Positions 36,540 through 48,250 of a DNA stretch of 64,000 bases are shown piece by piece. Origin of the DNA: Chrysemys picta bellii (lineage: Eukaryota > Chordata > Testudines > Emydidae). Position 1 is the stretch's first letter. Each line of letters begins with the position of its first letter. Under the pieces are notes generated by a model. That model saw nothing but the letters and a program-made list of their open reading frames with translations, was not told the DNA's origin and searched no databases. The DNA lies in the NCBI RefSeq assembly GCF_011386835.1, contig NC_088794.1, forward strand, positions 64,948,506 to 65,012,505, written 5' to 3'. Both the position numbers and the translations under genes were made by a program.

Positions 36540-37310
36540 GCCCGTATCACCTTACTGCTGATAAAGAAAATCATGGACATGACCAATACCCTTTGGCAGA
36601 CCCCAGCCTTGCTGCTACCTACGGCCAAGTGCAATGAGCTCCGGTACTTTGTGCCCTCCAAGGGCTATGAACACCTCTATTCCCACCCTCAGCCTGATTC
36701 CCTGGTGGTGGATGCCACTAACCAGTGGGAGAGGCAAGGATTTCAAGGCCTTCGCCCAAGAATAGGGACGCCAAAAAATTAGACGGGCGAAAGGTTTACT
36801 CCATGGGGGGACTGCAACTCCGAATATCCAACCAGCGGGCCATCGTCAGCAGGTACTTCTACAATGCCTGCTCTTTGATGGCTAAATTTACGGAGTTGCT
36901 CCCCTCAGACTGCCACGCTGAATTTTCACCTTTGGTTGAGGAAAGGAGACTGATCTCCAGAGCATCCCTTGAGGCGGCACTTGACGGGGCAGATGCGGCA
37001 ACCAGTTATGGCTACTGGAGTGAGAAGGGACTTGTGGCTCCAGGTTTCTGGCCTCTCCTATGAGGTACAGCAAACCATCCAAACCTGCCTTTGAGGATGA
37101 GACTCTCTTCTCAGAGAAAATGGACAAAAGGCTAAACGATCTTAAAGATCCCAGAGCCACCTTCAGATCCCTGGGCTGCTATACTCCTTCAATGCAGTGG
37201 AAACACTTCCACCTGCAGCCCCAGCAGTGGTTCGGTCAGCAGAACTGCCAAGACGGGTCCAGAAGGAGGAATTGGAATGGCAGGAGAAGGCCGCACCAAC
37301 CCTCTGGCTA
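36540..37310 (+). pseudogene. DIRS gag body, frameshifted
   Basis: In changing frames the + strand gives LWQTPALLLPTAK, YFVPSKGYEHLYSHPQPDSL, VVDATNQWERQG, GRKVYSMGGLQLRISNQRAI, LPSDCHAEFSPLVEERRLIS, RASLEAALDGADAATS and TFRSLGCYTPSMQWKHFH. These follow the order of the conserved gag blocks of turtle DIRS elements. At least three frame changes separate the blocks. It would have formed a capsid-like particle protein; now inactive. Confidence 0.75.
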
Positions 37311-37389
37311 GGGCTCAGGACAACCCAAGCCATCTTCAGGGGCCAAGCCAGCCTTTTGAAGGCACAGTCAATGACTGTGTACCACACGT

Positions 37390-37607
37390 GACAATGGATC
37401 CACCCCGCCTTACCTTCTCGTCCCAACTAATCCCTTTCTACCGTTCATGGTCCCGTATCACCTCAGACCGATGGGTGCTCCACACAGTAGGCAGGGGATA
37501 TTCCATCAAATTGTGTGCCCTTCCACCCCCCTTCCCCGTCCCTCTTCAGGGACCCTTCTCACGAGCAGCTCCTTATCCAGGAGGTGCAGTTGCTCCTGCC
37601 AACAACG
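37390..37607 (+). pseudogene. DIRS pol N-terminal fragment
   Basis: Reads LIPFYRSWSRITSDRWVLHT then VGRGYSIKL, the segment before the reverse-transcriptase core in DIRS pol. It ends at a junction with an unrelated repeat. Confidence 0.6.
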
Positions 37608-37735
37608 CTAACGCCACTCATTGGGGTGGAAGCTTTTTGTCGGCAGGAGAGCCAACAAACAGCGGCTTTTAGTGACACAGCTGTAATGACACAGCCCTGT
37701 CACTAAAAGCTGCATAGTATAGACATAGCCTAAGT
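37608..37735. repeat. Fragment of TATAGACATAGCC-ended DNA element
   Basis: Contains GGAAGCTTTTTGTCGGCAGG and inverted blocks TTTTAGTGACACAGCTGT / ACAGCCCTGTCACTAAAAG. It ends AGTATAGACATAGCCT. Its left end is missing at the junction with the DIRS copy. Confidence 0.45.
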
Positions 37736-37989
37736 CTCATTGACTTGAATGGAGCTTCAGCAACTGTTTAAAGTTAAGTGTGTGTTTAAGTGCTTTCTTA
37801 CACCAGGGACTTAATGGCATACTTGCTTCAAGGGATAGGTTAAATCAGGTGCATAAACCTCTGCCTATTTGCATAAAAAAGGAAACTGAATTTCCTGTAT
37901 TCAGAGAACTCTTAAAAAGGAAGCATAAGCTCTTAGAGAAATTAGGAACATGCAGTTTTCCTTATCAGTGGGATGTAATATGAATAGTA

Positions 37990-39008
37990 CAGTACAGACC
38001 CATTTACACGCGGATGTCGGGAGTCAAGCCGTCACGACTTCGTGTTAATGGACCACGGGTTAAGAGGGCCATGCTGAAATATCTTAAGATACCTATATAT
38101 ACATGCATAATTATCTAGGATTACATACGCATTCACAGCGTCCCAAATACTGCAGGCCTATCTGTTAACGGCGCTTCACAAGAATATACATTCAAATGTG
38201 TAATCTAATAAAAACATTATTACTGCTACACAGCGGTGAAAGTAACTCAGGACACTTACTGATATGGGGCAGGGGTGGCTATGGCCCCCGGAAGGGGTGG
38301 AGCTAGGGGTCAGCATACCCCAGCCAGCCCTTCCAGGCCGCCTGGTCCATGCCGCCAGGGGTTCCTGTAGCGATTTAAAGGGCCCGGAGCTCTGGACGCC
38401 GCTATCGCAGCAGCGGTGTCCAGAGCCCTGGGCCCTTTAAATCGCCGGCCCCGGGGCAGCTGCTCCCTTTGCCCCCCCCACCCATCGGTGGCCGAGGGGG
38501 GGGCAAAAGGGGCAGGGACCGTAAAGCGCTGCAGGGTTCTTTGCCGTGGCAGCGCTTTAACGTTGCTGCCCCTCCCCCCTCCCCATCGGCAGTCCAGCGC
38601 TGCCGCGGCAACGGTTTAATGTCCCTGCCCTTTTTGCTGCCCCCGTCGGCGGCCCTACTGGTAGGATGCCTACCAGCAGGGCCACCGATTGGGGGGAGGG
38701 AGGGGGCCGGGAAGAGGCAGCAACGTTAAAGCGCTGCTGCAGCAAAGGACCGTCCTTAAAGTGCTGCTGCGGCAGCGCTTTAACGTTGCTGCCCCTCCCC
38801 CCCCCATCGGTGGTAAAGACATATAACACATTTCCACTCCGCACTTCCTGTCGATTTCTATGTCAGTGAGTTAGTGAGCAAATCTGTAGTGCTACATAGC
38901 AAGTTCCTGTACCGTGTGTTAACGAGTCTCACGTGTTAAATAGGTAGCACTGGAAGGCATGGCGCTACCGCATGTTAAGTGGATTCGTGCATAAATGGGT
39001 CTGTACTG
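37990..39008. mobile_element. Tigger-like non-autonomous transposon with TA duplication
   Basis: Left end CAGTACAGACCCATTTACAC; right end (reverse complement) CAGTACAGACCCATTTATGC. TA dinucleotides flank both (37988-37989, 39009-39010). The GC-rich interior (38330-38815) holds direct and inverted copies of GCAGCGCTTTAACGTTGCTG and GCGGTGTCCAGAG/CTCTGGACGCCGC. No transposase. Confidence 0.85.
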
Positions 39009-39010
39009 TA

Positions 39011-40194
39011 GTTTGGTAACTGTCTTTCATTTATTGGTAGAGGGAAGTGTTAACAAATACATAGAGAAATAAATATACTTAATTATAGTAGATGATTTCA
39101 GTAAACACTTCCTTGTAAAGATTATTGTTTGCTATTTTATCATAAGAAAATGTGGTTTGACTTGTAAAGTATAAAAATGGAGCTTATTTGAGGTGACTCT
39201 TCTGATATTTAAATGCATTATAAAACAAATAATCTTGTAATTTGTTCAGTTCAATTGCAAAAAACTAAATCTTGGGAGTTAGTAAGGAAATGGCTTGTTA
39301 ACAATTAAAATTTGGAATACTTTTTATTAAAGTTATAACAAAACACTAGCTAATCATGATTTAAATTTTCTAATTCCTTTTTGTAAAACTCTAATATGTA
39401 AACCAGGATTATAATTCAAATCCTGAATATCCTATTGTTGTTTTTGCCTTTGTTTTAATGCCATTTACCTTAGCTTTAATTTCTTTTGTACCAGATGTTC
39501 GGTTACTGCAGCTCTTATTTACAAACTAAAAAAGTGAAAGGGAAATCATCAGAGTAAAACAGCTTGTACATCATAAGCCACCAATATGCTAAGCCCTTGT
39601 GTCACTTAAACAGAAGTAGTACCTAATAATATCATTTAATACAGCTAAGGTCTGTAAATAAGGAACTTGCTTTTTGCAAGTTATAGTGATAAAAAGCTGA
39701 GATACAAATCCATTTCTCAGCAACACTCCCCTGATAATCAATCACAAAACACTGCTAATGCTGTGACTCTAGCTGATGTGGGGGAAATATGTTTACTTTG
39801 TGCTAAAGTGAGGTTCATTGCGGAGATGACATGGGCCTTTCATCCTGTAGCTAACTCCAGAGCTAACATAATTCTGAAGATAATGTGCCTTATTATGTTT
39901 ACACATATGAGAAGTGGTCTTATTCAGAGCTGTTAAGTCTCAAACATAGTCTGTGTCAAATGCAGTGAGCACTTTTACTATGAACACTGAGAATAATTTA
40001 ATGTTAATGTAAACAATATATTAGTTGCTGAGACCTAAAATTTCAAAAGACGCTGTTAGTGATTTTAGGATCATTGTTTGGGTGCTCAAGTTGGTACATT
40101 GAGCAGTTTCAGAGATCGAGTTCTCAGCACTGTCTAACAATCGGCCTCTTTAAAGTGCTCCACATTGGGCACTCAATAATTGAAGAACCTCAAA
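39011..40194. other. No gene recognised in intron
   Basis: AT-rich intronic DNA; the open frame 39667-39936 has no motif. Confidence 0.5.
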
Positions 40195-40374
40195 TCACTA
40201 GTTCTTCTTTGAGAACTTGTCCATACAGATCCCATTATAGATGTATATGCCCCATGAATGCAAGCCTGGAATCTTTTAGCCAGCAGTGTATTTCGCAGCT
40301 GAGTATGCCCCCTGCATGGGCATAAAGGGCAGAGCAGCCCTAGTTGTCACTATGTGTTGCAGCAAGATGGAGCT

Positions 40375-40498
40375 TAGGGTGACCAGAGAGCAAGTGTGAA
40401 AAATCAGGAGAGGGGCTGGGAGGTAATAGGCACCCATAGAAGACAAAGTCTCAAATATCGGGATTTTCCCTATAAAATCGGGACATCTGGTCACCCTA
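40375..40498. mobile_element. hAT-type MITE, 124 bp
   Basis: Ends TAGGGTGACCAGA / ATCTGGTCACCCTA, flanked by perfect 8-bp ATGGAGCT (40367-40374 and 40499-40506). Internal TCGGGATTTTCCCTATAAAA is typical of this family; a damaged relative lies at 18192-18294. Confidence 0.92.
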
Positions 40499-40769
40499 AT
40501 GGAGCTACACAGTGTCACTGTCTGCTTCCCCATTAGTATCTTAAATAGTATTAGGACAGGGTTTTTAGATACTCTGTGTTGCTGCTTTTTAGTACGATGT
40601 TTTACTTAGTGCCCATTTGAAAAAAAATATTTTAAAATGTATTTTTTTCCTGACACTCTTTGTATTGATGGTGCAGGTCATGGCTAAGTCTCTATCTTTG
40701 GGCTTTAAAATCTGCCCTGCTTGTGAATCAGGTATGTCTGTAAGTGATGGGTTTACACAGATTGTTGCT

Positions 40770-41170
40770 AGAGCTCGAGGGAATTTTTCAGGAAAACATT
40801 TTTTCATAGGAAAAGGGCATTTCATCAACATAGAAACTTTTCACAGGAAAGGGATGGTTTCGATGAATTTCCTGTTTAAAAACATTTTTGAAAAATGTTT
40901 CAAAATTGTCAGAACAACCTACTTTGACATTTTCAAAATGAAATGGTCCATTTTTTGTTCAGAAATGTAAGTTATTTTATAAATGGGTGAGTAAAAAAGT
41001 TTTGAAATTACTGAAACAAAACATGTTTGACCCAATCTGAATGTTTTTTCAGATTTTTGGTTTGCAAATTTTTTTGAGGTTTTGACTTTTTGTCCTGATT
41101 CAGGATGGGAAAATGTTTCAAAATCTCAGTGCTTGCAGGATGAGAAAAATGTTTCTGCTCAGCTCAACTT
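40770..41170. repeat. TTTTCA/TGAAAA-rich interspersed repeat
   Basis: Dense inverted TTTCA/TGAAA motifs (for example GAAAAATGTTTCAAAATTGT). It interrupts the DIRS gag start. The class is not known to me; the edges (GCTCGAGG / GCTCAACTT) are too diverged to call a duplication. Confidence 0.45.
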
Positions 41171-42094
41171 GTGATGCCCGTTTTTAAAAGTGTTTTTAAT
41201 GGTGAAGTCAATGAGAGGAATGTTTTAGACTCTGAAGTTCTTCCTCAGCATAGTCTACTGTTTTGAAACCTATGCTAGGAGCTAGGAGGTCTTCTGTCTC
41301 TAAGAGACCTCTTGCTTCTCAAAAGCTTGCTGAGCTTTCCCTTCCATCCTCCTCAAGTCAATGAGTGGCTCCTACTGCCTGTGGTAGGAAGTAACAGGGA
41401 TTTTCTGATGTTGCTTGACAGTGGTCACCATCCCTGGTACTAGACAAGAAAAAGTCTGTCTCATCATTCTAAGTTTCCAAGCCAGCTCCTTCCAAACTGG
41501 ATCGGCACCATGTCACTTCAGAAACTGGAATCCTGCTCTTCCCTTTGGTATCACATCAACAATCCACTGTGACGGACACTGCTACTTTGGTAACACAGAT
41601 TGCTTTTACAACTTCTGTGGACATAGTGGTTATGCTGGATCTGGAGCCTCCACTCTTGGATGTTTCTCCAGTTTCTACTTGCTCTGTGTCCCTTTCAATA
41701 CCAGAACCAATGATACAGATTATGAAAATCTTGCTATGACTATCATCTGCAGTACCAACATGTTTCTGAGACATTGGAGTCTGGATTTCCTTGTTCTGTT
41801 GCAACTCCTCAGAGAGCTGCATCATTTATGGAGGAAAATCTGCTTGTTTGCATCATCATCATTTCATAACAGTAGAAACACTTCTCCTAGATTTTCTATT
41901 TGTTGTCTCAGCCTCGTTCCTGAAAGGGATTAAGAAGGAGCCCCTCTCGTGATAGATCCCATTCTTTTGAGAGGTTTCAAGCATCTTGATTTCCACCTTT
42001 ATGGCATCATATGCCTGCCCATTATGGGATGCAGTTTTAGCCTTACTGGTCAGGGTGGAACACTCAACATCTCTGGATCCTTATTCATCTAGAC

Positions 42095-42952
42095 CAGGGG
42101 TCTCAAACTCAAATGACCACGAGGGCCACATGAGGACTAGTACATTGGCACGAGGGCTGCATTACTGACACCTCCCGCCACCCTCGCCCCGCCCCCACTC
42201 CAGCCCTTCCATGAGGCCCCACCCCTGCCCCACCTGTTCCCAACCCCTTCCCCGAGATCCCCACCCCAACTCTTCCCCCTCCCTGCCCTCAGGGGGGTGC
42301 AGGAGGGGTGTGGGGTGTGGGGTGTGGCAGGGGCTCAGGGCAGGGAGTTGGGGTGTGGGGTGCAGGAGGGGTGAGGCAGGGGGGCAGGGGTGAGGGGTGG
42401 AGGGGATTCAGGGCAGTGGGTTGGGGTGTGGGGTGCAGGAGGGGTGAGGGGAGCGGCAGGGGATCGGGGTGCAGGAGGGGGTTCAGGGCAGTGGGTTGGG
42501 GTGCAGGAGGGGTGCGGCAGGGGGTTCAGGGCAGGGGGTCGGAGTGCAGGGTGTGGCAGGCAGCTCAGGGCAGGGGGTCGGGGTTCAGGAGGGGTGCGGC
42601 AGGGGGCTCAGGGCAGGAGATCTGGCTGCATGAAGGGTTCGGGGGGTGGGCTCTGGTCTGGCGCACACCGGGGGCAGGGCAAGCTCCCTCCCTGCCTGTC
42701 TGCCCTGCCCCTGCGCCATGCCGCGCCGCTCCAGGATGTGTGTATTGCTGTTGCATCAGGCACCTCCCCCAGCATCTCCCATTGGCCAGGAACGGGGAAC
42801 CGTGGCCAATGAGAGCTGCTGGGGGCGGTGCCTGAAGCAACATCAACACACACAGCAATGTCCCTCCCTGTTCCCCAGGTTCCAGTTGCTTCCTGGAGCG
42901 GCACGGGGGCAGGGCCGGCAGGCAGGGTGGGGCCCCAGGTTTGAGACCCCTG
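42095..42952. mobile_element. hAT-type non-autonomous DNA transposon
   Basis: Perfect duplication ATCTAGAC (42087-42094 and 42953-42960). The left end CAGGGGTCTCAAACTCAAAT and the right end (reverse complement CAGGGGTCTCAAACCTGGGG) are inverted. The interior is a G-rich imperfect tandem array (GGGGTGCAGGAGGGGT-type) in the first half and GC-rich in the second. Long open frames here (42308-42835, 42646-43164) are compositional. Confidence 0.92.
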
Positions 42953-43159
42953 ATCTAGACCCAGATCTAGGAATCAATCATCTCCTAAGGAACAATCTAA
43001 GACAGTGCAGCCATCTAACCAAGGGTTTGTCTAAGAACTTGAGTAGGCTCCTCATTCTGAGGAGGAGGCTCTTGTGGAGGAATGAGAGAATCAGCCCATC
43101 GCTATGGCTACATCATCTCCCCGCCCTCCACCCAGATGAAGTGGTTATTTTATCTCCAC

Positions 43160-43361
43160 AGTGATTTTTAAGGCCTTTCAGGACCTGCTTAAAAGAATGA
43201 CAGACGTATCCCTTGAAGTCAATCAAGAAAGGTTCTATAAATTATTCAACATTTTTCATCCAGTCTGTCATGGCTGCTTTCCCATGCCAATAAATGAGGG
43301 TATCCTTGAACCTGCTAAAGATTTGTGGCAGACCCTCCACATTGACCTCAGCAACGTCTAA
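43160..43361 (+). pseudogene. DIRS gag fragment (copy 2)
   Basis: Reads FKAFQDLLKRMTDVSLEVNQ, then FPMPINEGILEPAKDLWQTL, and stops at 43359-43361. Comparable blocks in copy 1 precede the LWQTPA motif. The ORF begins directly after a 200-bp segment downstream of the nested hAT. Confidence 0.65.
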
Positions 43362-43839
43362 AAGAGAAGACTACGAATACAAAGTTCTCCAAAAAAGATC
43401 TGACTATTTCTTTTCACGCTCACCTTTAGTAGCAGCCTGATCCTCTAAGTCAATGGCCAGGGATAAGGACCCCCAAAAGATGATCCTTCTAGGGAGAAAG
43501 GTATATTCTTCAGCTCACCTTCAGATGCAGATTAATAATTATCAGGCTGTGGGTGCTAAGTACGACTCTCTCCAGTGAGACAAAAATCTTATAGCTGGGC
43601 AAAAAGCTCCCTCACGATATTAATTACCACCAAGTTGAGAACATTACAACCTTTCATAAAAGACCTTAGTTGGCATATTTTTATATAGAGTAGGATTGTA
43701 TACAAACAGTTGCTTCAATTGCTTATTCTTTGGAGTTCAGACTTCCTGTTCTGCCCCTGGGGTGTCAGGACCTTCACTGTCACAATATTTACCTATGTTT
43801 TTTTCCACAAGGCTCATGACTGCCTTGTGGAGACTAAGG

Positions 43840-43915
43840 TATGTCTATAGTGGAGCTGGAGGTGTAATTTCCAGTTTGGGTAGACATACCTGTGCTAGTT
43901 CTGATTGACCTAGAA
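43840..43915. repeat. Fragment of GGTATGTCTATA-ended element
   Basis: Contains AAGGTATGTCTATAGTGG, GGAGGTGTAATTTCCAG and GTAGACATACC, a core-deleted copy of a common turtle DNA element. Confidence 0.4.
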
Positions 43916-43984
43916 CTCTACAAATAGAAAGTAGCCTTGGCTGGATGGGCTAGCTGCCCCAAGTACAAACCTATCTGAAACCCT

Positions 43985-44150
43985 ATGTACGTTTAAAAAA
44001 AATAAAAGTAAAATTAGTTCATAATAAATTTTAATGTAAAGTTGCAGTAGCACAAATTTTCAAATGTATTTATTCAAAACCTAAACTATATTTAAATATT
44101 TTTTTTAAAAAATCAGGTGGTTTAAATCTCTCCACCCTGGATCTCTAACT
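43985..44150 (-). repeat. TTTAAATC-type repeat end
   Basis: Ends GGTTTAAATCTCTCCACCCTGG. It resembles the terminus of the TTTAAATCA-rich family that continues copy B at 8546-8840. Confidence 0.35.
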
Positions 44151-44464
44151 ATATGTAGGTCCCAAACCTGCAAACATTTATGCATGTTTTTAATATTGCT
44201 GCCTTAAGTAATCTCATTAATTCAAGTGAGGCTACTCATGGTTCTCATGATAGCGAAGTTAAGCACATGCATAACAGTTTGTAGGATTGGGGCATTATTT
44301 ACCATTGTCGGAATCTGACTTATTTCTTAACCTCTGAAGAGTGATGTTGAAAGAAAGCATCTCCTGACCTCCATCTGACTGCCTTATATATTTCAGAGAT
44401 GGGAATTCCACAATGATCTTGACTACAAAGCAATCGTAACAGTAGTGGAATGTTCAAAAACTTT

Positions 44465-44600
44465 CTGAACCAGGGCTACCCAGAGGATTCAGGGGGCCTA
44501 GGGCAAAGCAATTTCAGGGGCCCTTCCATTAAAAAAAGTTGCAATACTATATTCTCGTGGGGACCCCTTTGGGGCCCTGGGCCTGGGGTAAAATGACTTA
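44465..44600. repeat. GGGCCC-rich short repeat
   Basis: Left GGCTACCCAGAGGATTCAGG and right GGGGCCCTGGGCCTGGGG, with a central A-run. It resembles a turtle non-autonomous element; no duplication found. Confidence 0.3.
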
Positions 44601-45640
44601 TTAATATGTTTGTGCAACTTCCTTCCAACATGTAGAGCTATCACTTTTCTGCCATAAAATACCAACTAAATACCAACTAAAAAAGAGAGGTTGGCCAATT
44701 TTTTAAAAGTTTGCCTCCAAAATTGCACCGGTAAGTTTTTCCCCATACAAGCAAAACATGATTGGAATATGCAAATGGATATTTGCCTGGAAAAAAAAAA
44801 AAAAGGGTAGTTGGATGTGAATACAGATTGCTCAAACAAAGGTACATGTAATAATAAAACAAATGAATGTGGGCTTGTAGTATGCAAATGTTTGCTCATA
44901 AAAAACTTTATAGATCCATTGTCAGTGTCTGATTTAAAATTTGGCCCATTCAAGCCACTTGTGGAAAAGATTACAGAAAAATGGTTCTGGAGCAGTTAAG
45001 GATCCTGACTTTAAAATGCTATTGTGTCTGAAAAGTTGACTTTGTAAAAATGACATTGTGCGTTTTCATAATCATTATGTCTCACTCACTTATTTCCTCT
45101 AGAAATGTGCATAGTTTACAAGTAAAAAGATGAGTCGTCTTGTTTTTTTGTTTGTTTTGTTTTTTCTAATTTCCTACCTCCTCACAAATCTACATAGATC
45201 TCTAGCAGTCAAGCTGGATTATTTCCATATTGTTCACTTTTACCCAGCAATTGAGGTTTTTCAGGCCAAAGTGTTCCTTCAGCTACACCTGTCTTCAGAT
45301 TATGCCTTCAATGACACCTGTACAACCCCATTAGCTTTAAGTGGGGATAAATTAAGGTTGATCAGTAAGCGATTTTTAGATTGCTGACAGTCCTAGATCT
45401 TTATACAATTTATTAGTGCATGCTACATGGAATTTATTAAAATCAGCAATGGACAAAACAAAGTTTACAGTAAATAGTAAATTAATTATTTTGACGTAAT
45501 TTACTGTAATAACTTTCCAGCATCACCTTTAATATAGAAAAATGCTGCAACTGAAATCCTTGCTGGTAGGGCATCTCACAAGTCCAAAATTGGACTTTAT
45601 GCATAAGCAGTGAGATGTACTAATAAATCAAAGTGCACTT

Positions 45641-45694
45641 TGGTCCAGATCCTCAAGGTCTTTAGGTGCCTAACTCTCACTGAGGATCTGGGCC
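45641..45694. repeat. Short palindromic MITE-like unit
   Basis: TGGTCCAGATCCTCAA facing TGAGGATCTGGGCC around a TTTAGGTGCCTAACTC core. Confidence 0.55.
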
Positions 45695-47487
45695 TCTGTG
45701 ATTTAACATTGTTTCCTTTGAAGATCATATGATATAACATGGAATTTTAGTATTAAAATCTAAAGATAGGTCAAGACTTACAATCTTAGTTCTTCTGCCT
45801 AAACAATCAGATGACTCACATTTTGAGAAAATAATTCACAATATGAGTAAACATTTAACCACAACTAATTTCTAAAATAAAAAGATACTATTATTGCACC
45901 GTTGTCACTGTTCCTTATTATAATAGAACAGATCAGGGTCACGGAAGTGTATTCAAATAAATACCCATTTTATAGTGGGTTAGGAATGGTATATTTTATT
46001 CATAAGCAGCTCTTGCAGTAAAACCACTCAATGTGTCAAATGAAATGAATAAAATATTCAAAAATACATATGAATTTAAGGCAAAATGGCTGCTGTTCTG
46101 TATCTTAAAATATAATATTTCAAATAATTCAAATCTGCAATAATGTTCAGTCACTCAGTAAATCTTCAGTTTCCAGTTCTCATATAACATTACCTGAAGA
46201 GAACCAACTGAATTTATACTTATAATTATTGATATCAGATCTACTTTACATTGACTTCTCATGCACATGTTACTACTGTGAGGATGTTTCCAGTGCAGAA
46301 GGAAAAGGATAACATGAATGTAGAGATTAAAACTTATTTCCAAAATATTGAGTTCTGGTTCTTTTTAGTAGATTTATGGCATTTTAGGCCACTTGGCAGC
46401 TTTAAGATGAACAACCTTTATTGTAAACCCAGAAGAATGATGAATGCAATTAGGTGATAAACAGTGTATGAATAGAGTATGCCAATTAAGCTATTTGATA
46501 CCAACTTTGTTAGATATATGCTGCAGGTTATAGGATAATTAAAGGATTAAGAAAAAATAAATTTTCATTTGTGAGACATGAAATATGCAGTACTAAAACA
46601 GAACTGTTGATCTTTTAGATCTTATGCTTTTCCTTAATTAGATGCAATTTACTTAATCAAATAAATACATTTTATTAGTACTTAGTAAATGTGTCATTTG
46701 ATATTGTAGGTTCTTTCATCATATTTCACTTTAATCAAGAAAGTTAACACCTGTGGTTTATTCACAAAAGCTTTTTTTTGTTAAATGAACACCCACAGGC
46801 AATGAAGCAATTACATTTGTTGCTTGTACCAAAGTAGGAGGCACTTAAATAGACCTTAGTAGGGATAGATGAGAACTTAGAGACTTTATTCTTTTGTCCA
46901 GCACTGAGATTAGCTCTTATCATAGCTCAAGAAGGAAGCCTCTGAACTGAAAAGAAAAAATGGGAATGATTTAGGGTTCTTTTTAAATTTAAAACTTTGA
47001 TATTGCTCAAGGTGATTAGAATACCTGTGACCTTATGAACGTTCAGCCTTTGAAAAGCACAGGCTATTGTAGAATTCTGAAAGAAGAGACCACAAGAGCA
47101 TGAGTGTATAATTCTCTGTGCTTTTTATTTTGGAACAAATACATCTACTTCATTATTGCTGCATATTTACATGCACGTAAAAATGATAGAGAAAATACAC
47201 TAAGGCAGTAAATGTTACTTTTTAAAATTCTTTTGATGTTAGATGATTGCATCTTTGTTCATGTTGTACATAGCACATTACTCCTCAGCTATTCCCACAG
47301 AAATCAATACAGGCACCTCGTACACAAAACAGAATTGAAGTCAAGGAGACTACTTGAATAGTAAGATATGACTCAATGTGAGTAAGGGTGCAGAATCAGG
47401 CCTTTTGTGACTTTTATCCATTTCTAAAAAGTAAATACATAAATTATAAACCTTTACCTTTCTAGAAGTACAAAATCAGTATAACTC
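45695..47487. other. No gene recognised in intron
   Basis: AT-rich intronic DNA; open frames 46155-46343 and 46251-46457 lack support. Confidence 0.5.
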
Positions 47488-47775
47488 TAAGGCCTTTTGC
47501 ACTTAAAACTTTTGCCACGTTAACTATGCCAACGTACTTAATGTGAAAGAACTCCCCTAGCGTAGATGTAGTTATATCAGTGTAAAATTGCTTATATCAG
47601 TATATTTTATTCTAGACAACCTAAGTGAAATAAGCTATGCCACTATAAAGTACCTTATACTGGTGTAATTGCACCTGTACTAGGGCTTTTCTGGCACAAC
47701 TGTGTTGGTTAAAAAAATCACATACCGAGCTGACATCGTTATTCGAGTAAAACTTTATGTGTAGACCATGCCTAA
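47488..47775. mobile_element. Non-autonomous DNA element with TAAGGC-type inverted ends
   Basis: Left TAAGGCCTTTTGCACTTAAA; right (reverse complement) TTAGGCATGGTCTACACATA. The interior carries repeated TATATCAGT motifs. The ends are diverged. Confidence 0.45.
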
Positions 47776-47924
47776 GATGAGAGAATACTAGCAATGGTGA
47801 TATTAGGTAGTTTGATTTTCTCTATCACAGTCTTGTTCCAAGGATAAATGTGAATTTAACAGTAGGGATTTTTGGTTCTGCATTTAGATATAATTAATTT
47901 TGTCATAGAAGGCTAAGCTGCTGA

Positions 47925-48250
47925 TTCACCACCTGCAGTGAGTGCAGAATGCAGCAGTGTGACTTCTGTCATGGATGTACAGAAGGAGAGTCTAGTCTAC
48001 CTATTGCTTTGTCTTCTACACTAGCTGTCTGTATAGGTCAGTTTTGATAATCCACTGTTAAAATGTAAAGCTTTCAGTGGACTTGGTCCCAATATCTTGC
48101 TGATCTTCTCTGGCCTTATATATCTTCTTGACCCTTTGGTAAGAAAGGTACTACACTTTTGGTATTGAAAGTATAGTCTAGAATGAGCAAAGCCATATTT
48201 TTGCTTTGGAATGCCCTGCCTTCTAACATTAGGAAGGCCAAAGGTCCTGA
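47925..48250 (+). repeat. L2-like LINE fragment
   Basis: With frame shifts it reads VQNAAV, then YLADLLWPYISS, then LLWNALPSNIRKA. This is the order of the C-terminal blocks of L2-type reverse transcriptases (VQNAA..., YLSDLL..., LWNALP..IR). A short palindromic unit follows at 48245-48370. Confidence 0.6.

Larger units (their letters stand above)
34747..37607 (+). mobile_element. DIRS-type retroelement, 5' part (copy 1)
   Basis: The 5' end (TTTTTCTTTGAGTGCTTGTT...) matches the usual turtle DIRS terminus. It is followed by a leader, a Cys-rich gag start, the gag body and the first part of the pol/RT region. It stops abruptly at about 37607, where a different repeat begins, so the RT core, RNase H and tyrosine recombinase are missing. 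This is recognition from memory of turtle DIRS proteins; a profile search would be decisive. Confidence 0.75.
40200..43690 (+). mobile_element. DIRS-type retroelement (copy 2) with three nested insertions
   Basis: The 5' end TTCTTCTTTGAGAACTTGTC resembles the left end of copy 1. A gag start with CPAC and GMSVSDG follows the ATG at 40680. The gag body resumes after nested repeats as FQDLLKRMTDVSLEV, FPMPINEGILEPAKDLWQTL (43230-43340) and LLGRKVYSSAHLQMQ (about 43480-43530). Stops and frame changes abound and no RT or recombinase is visible. Nested inside are a hAT MITE (40375-40498), a TTTTCA-rich repeat (about 40770-41170) and a hAT (42095-42952). Confidence 0.7.

Noticed and set aside
41415..41933. 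172-codon open frame on + strand
   Set aside because: It lies in the decayed DIRS copy 2 gag region and has no recognisable gag blocks in this frame, so it is not a separate gene.
42308..43164. Open frames of 140-175 codons
   Set aside because: They are products of the G-rich tandem array of a hAT element and cross its right boundary.
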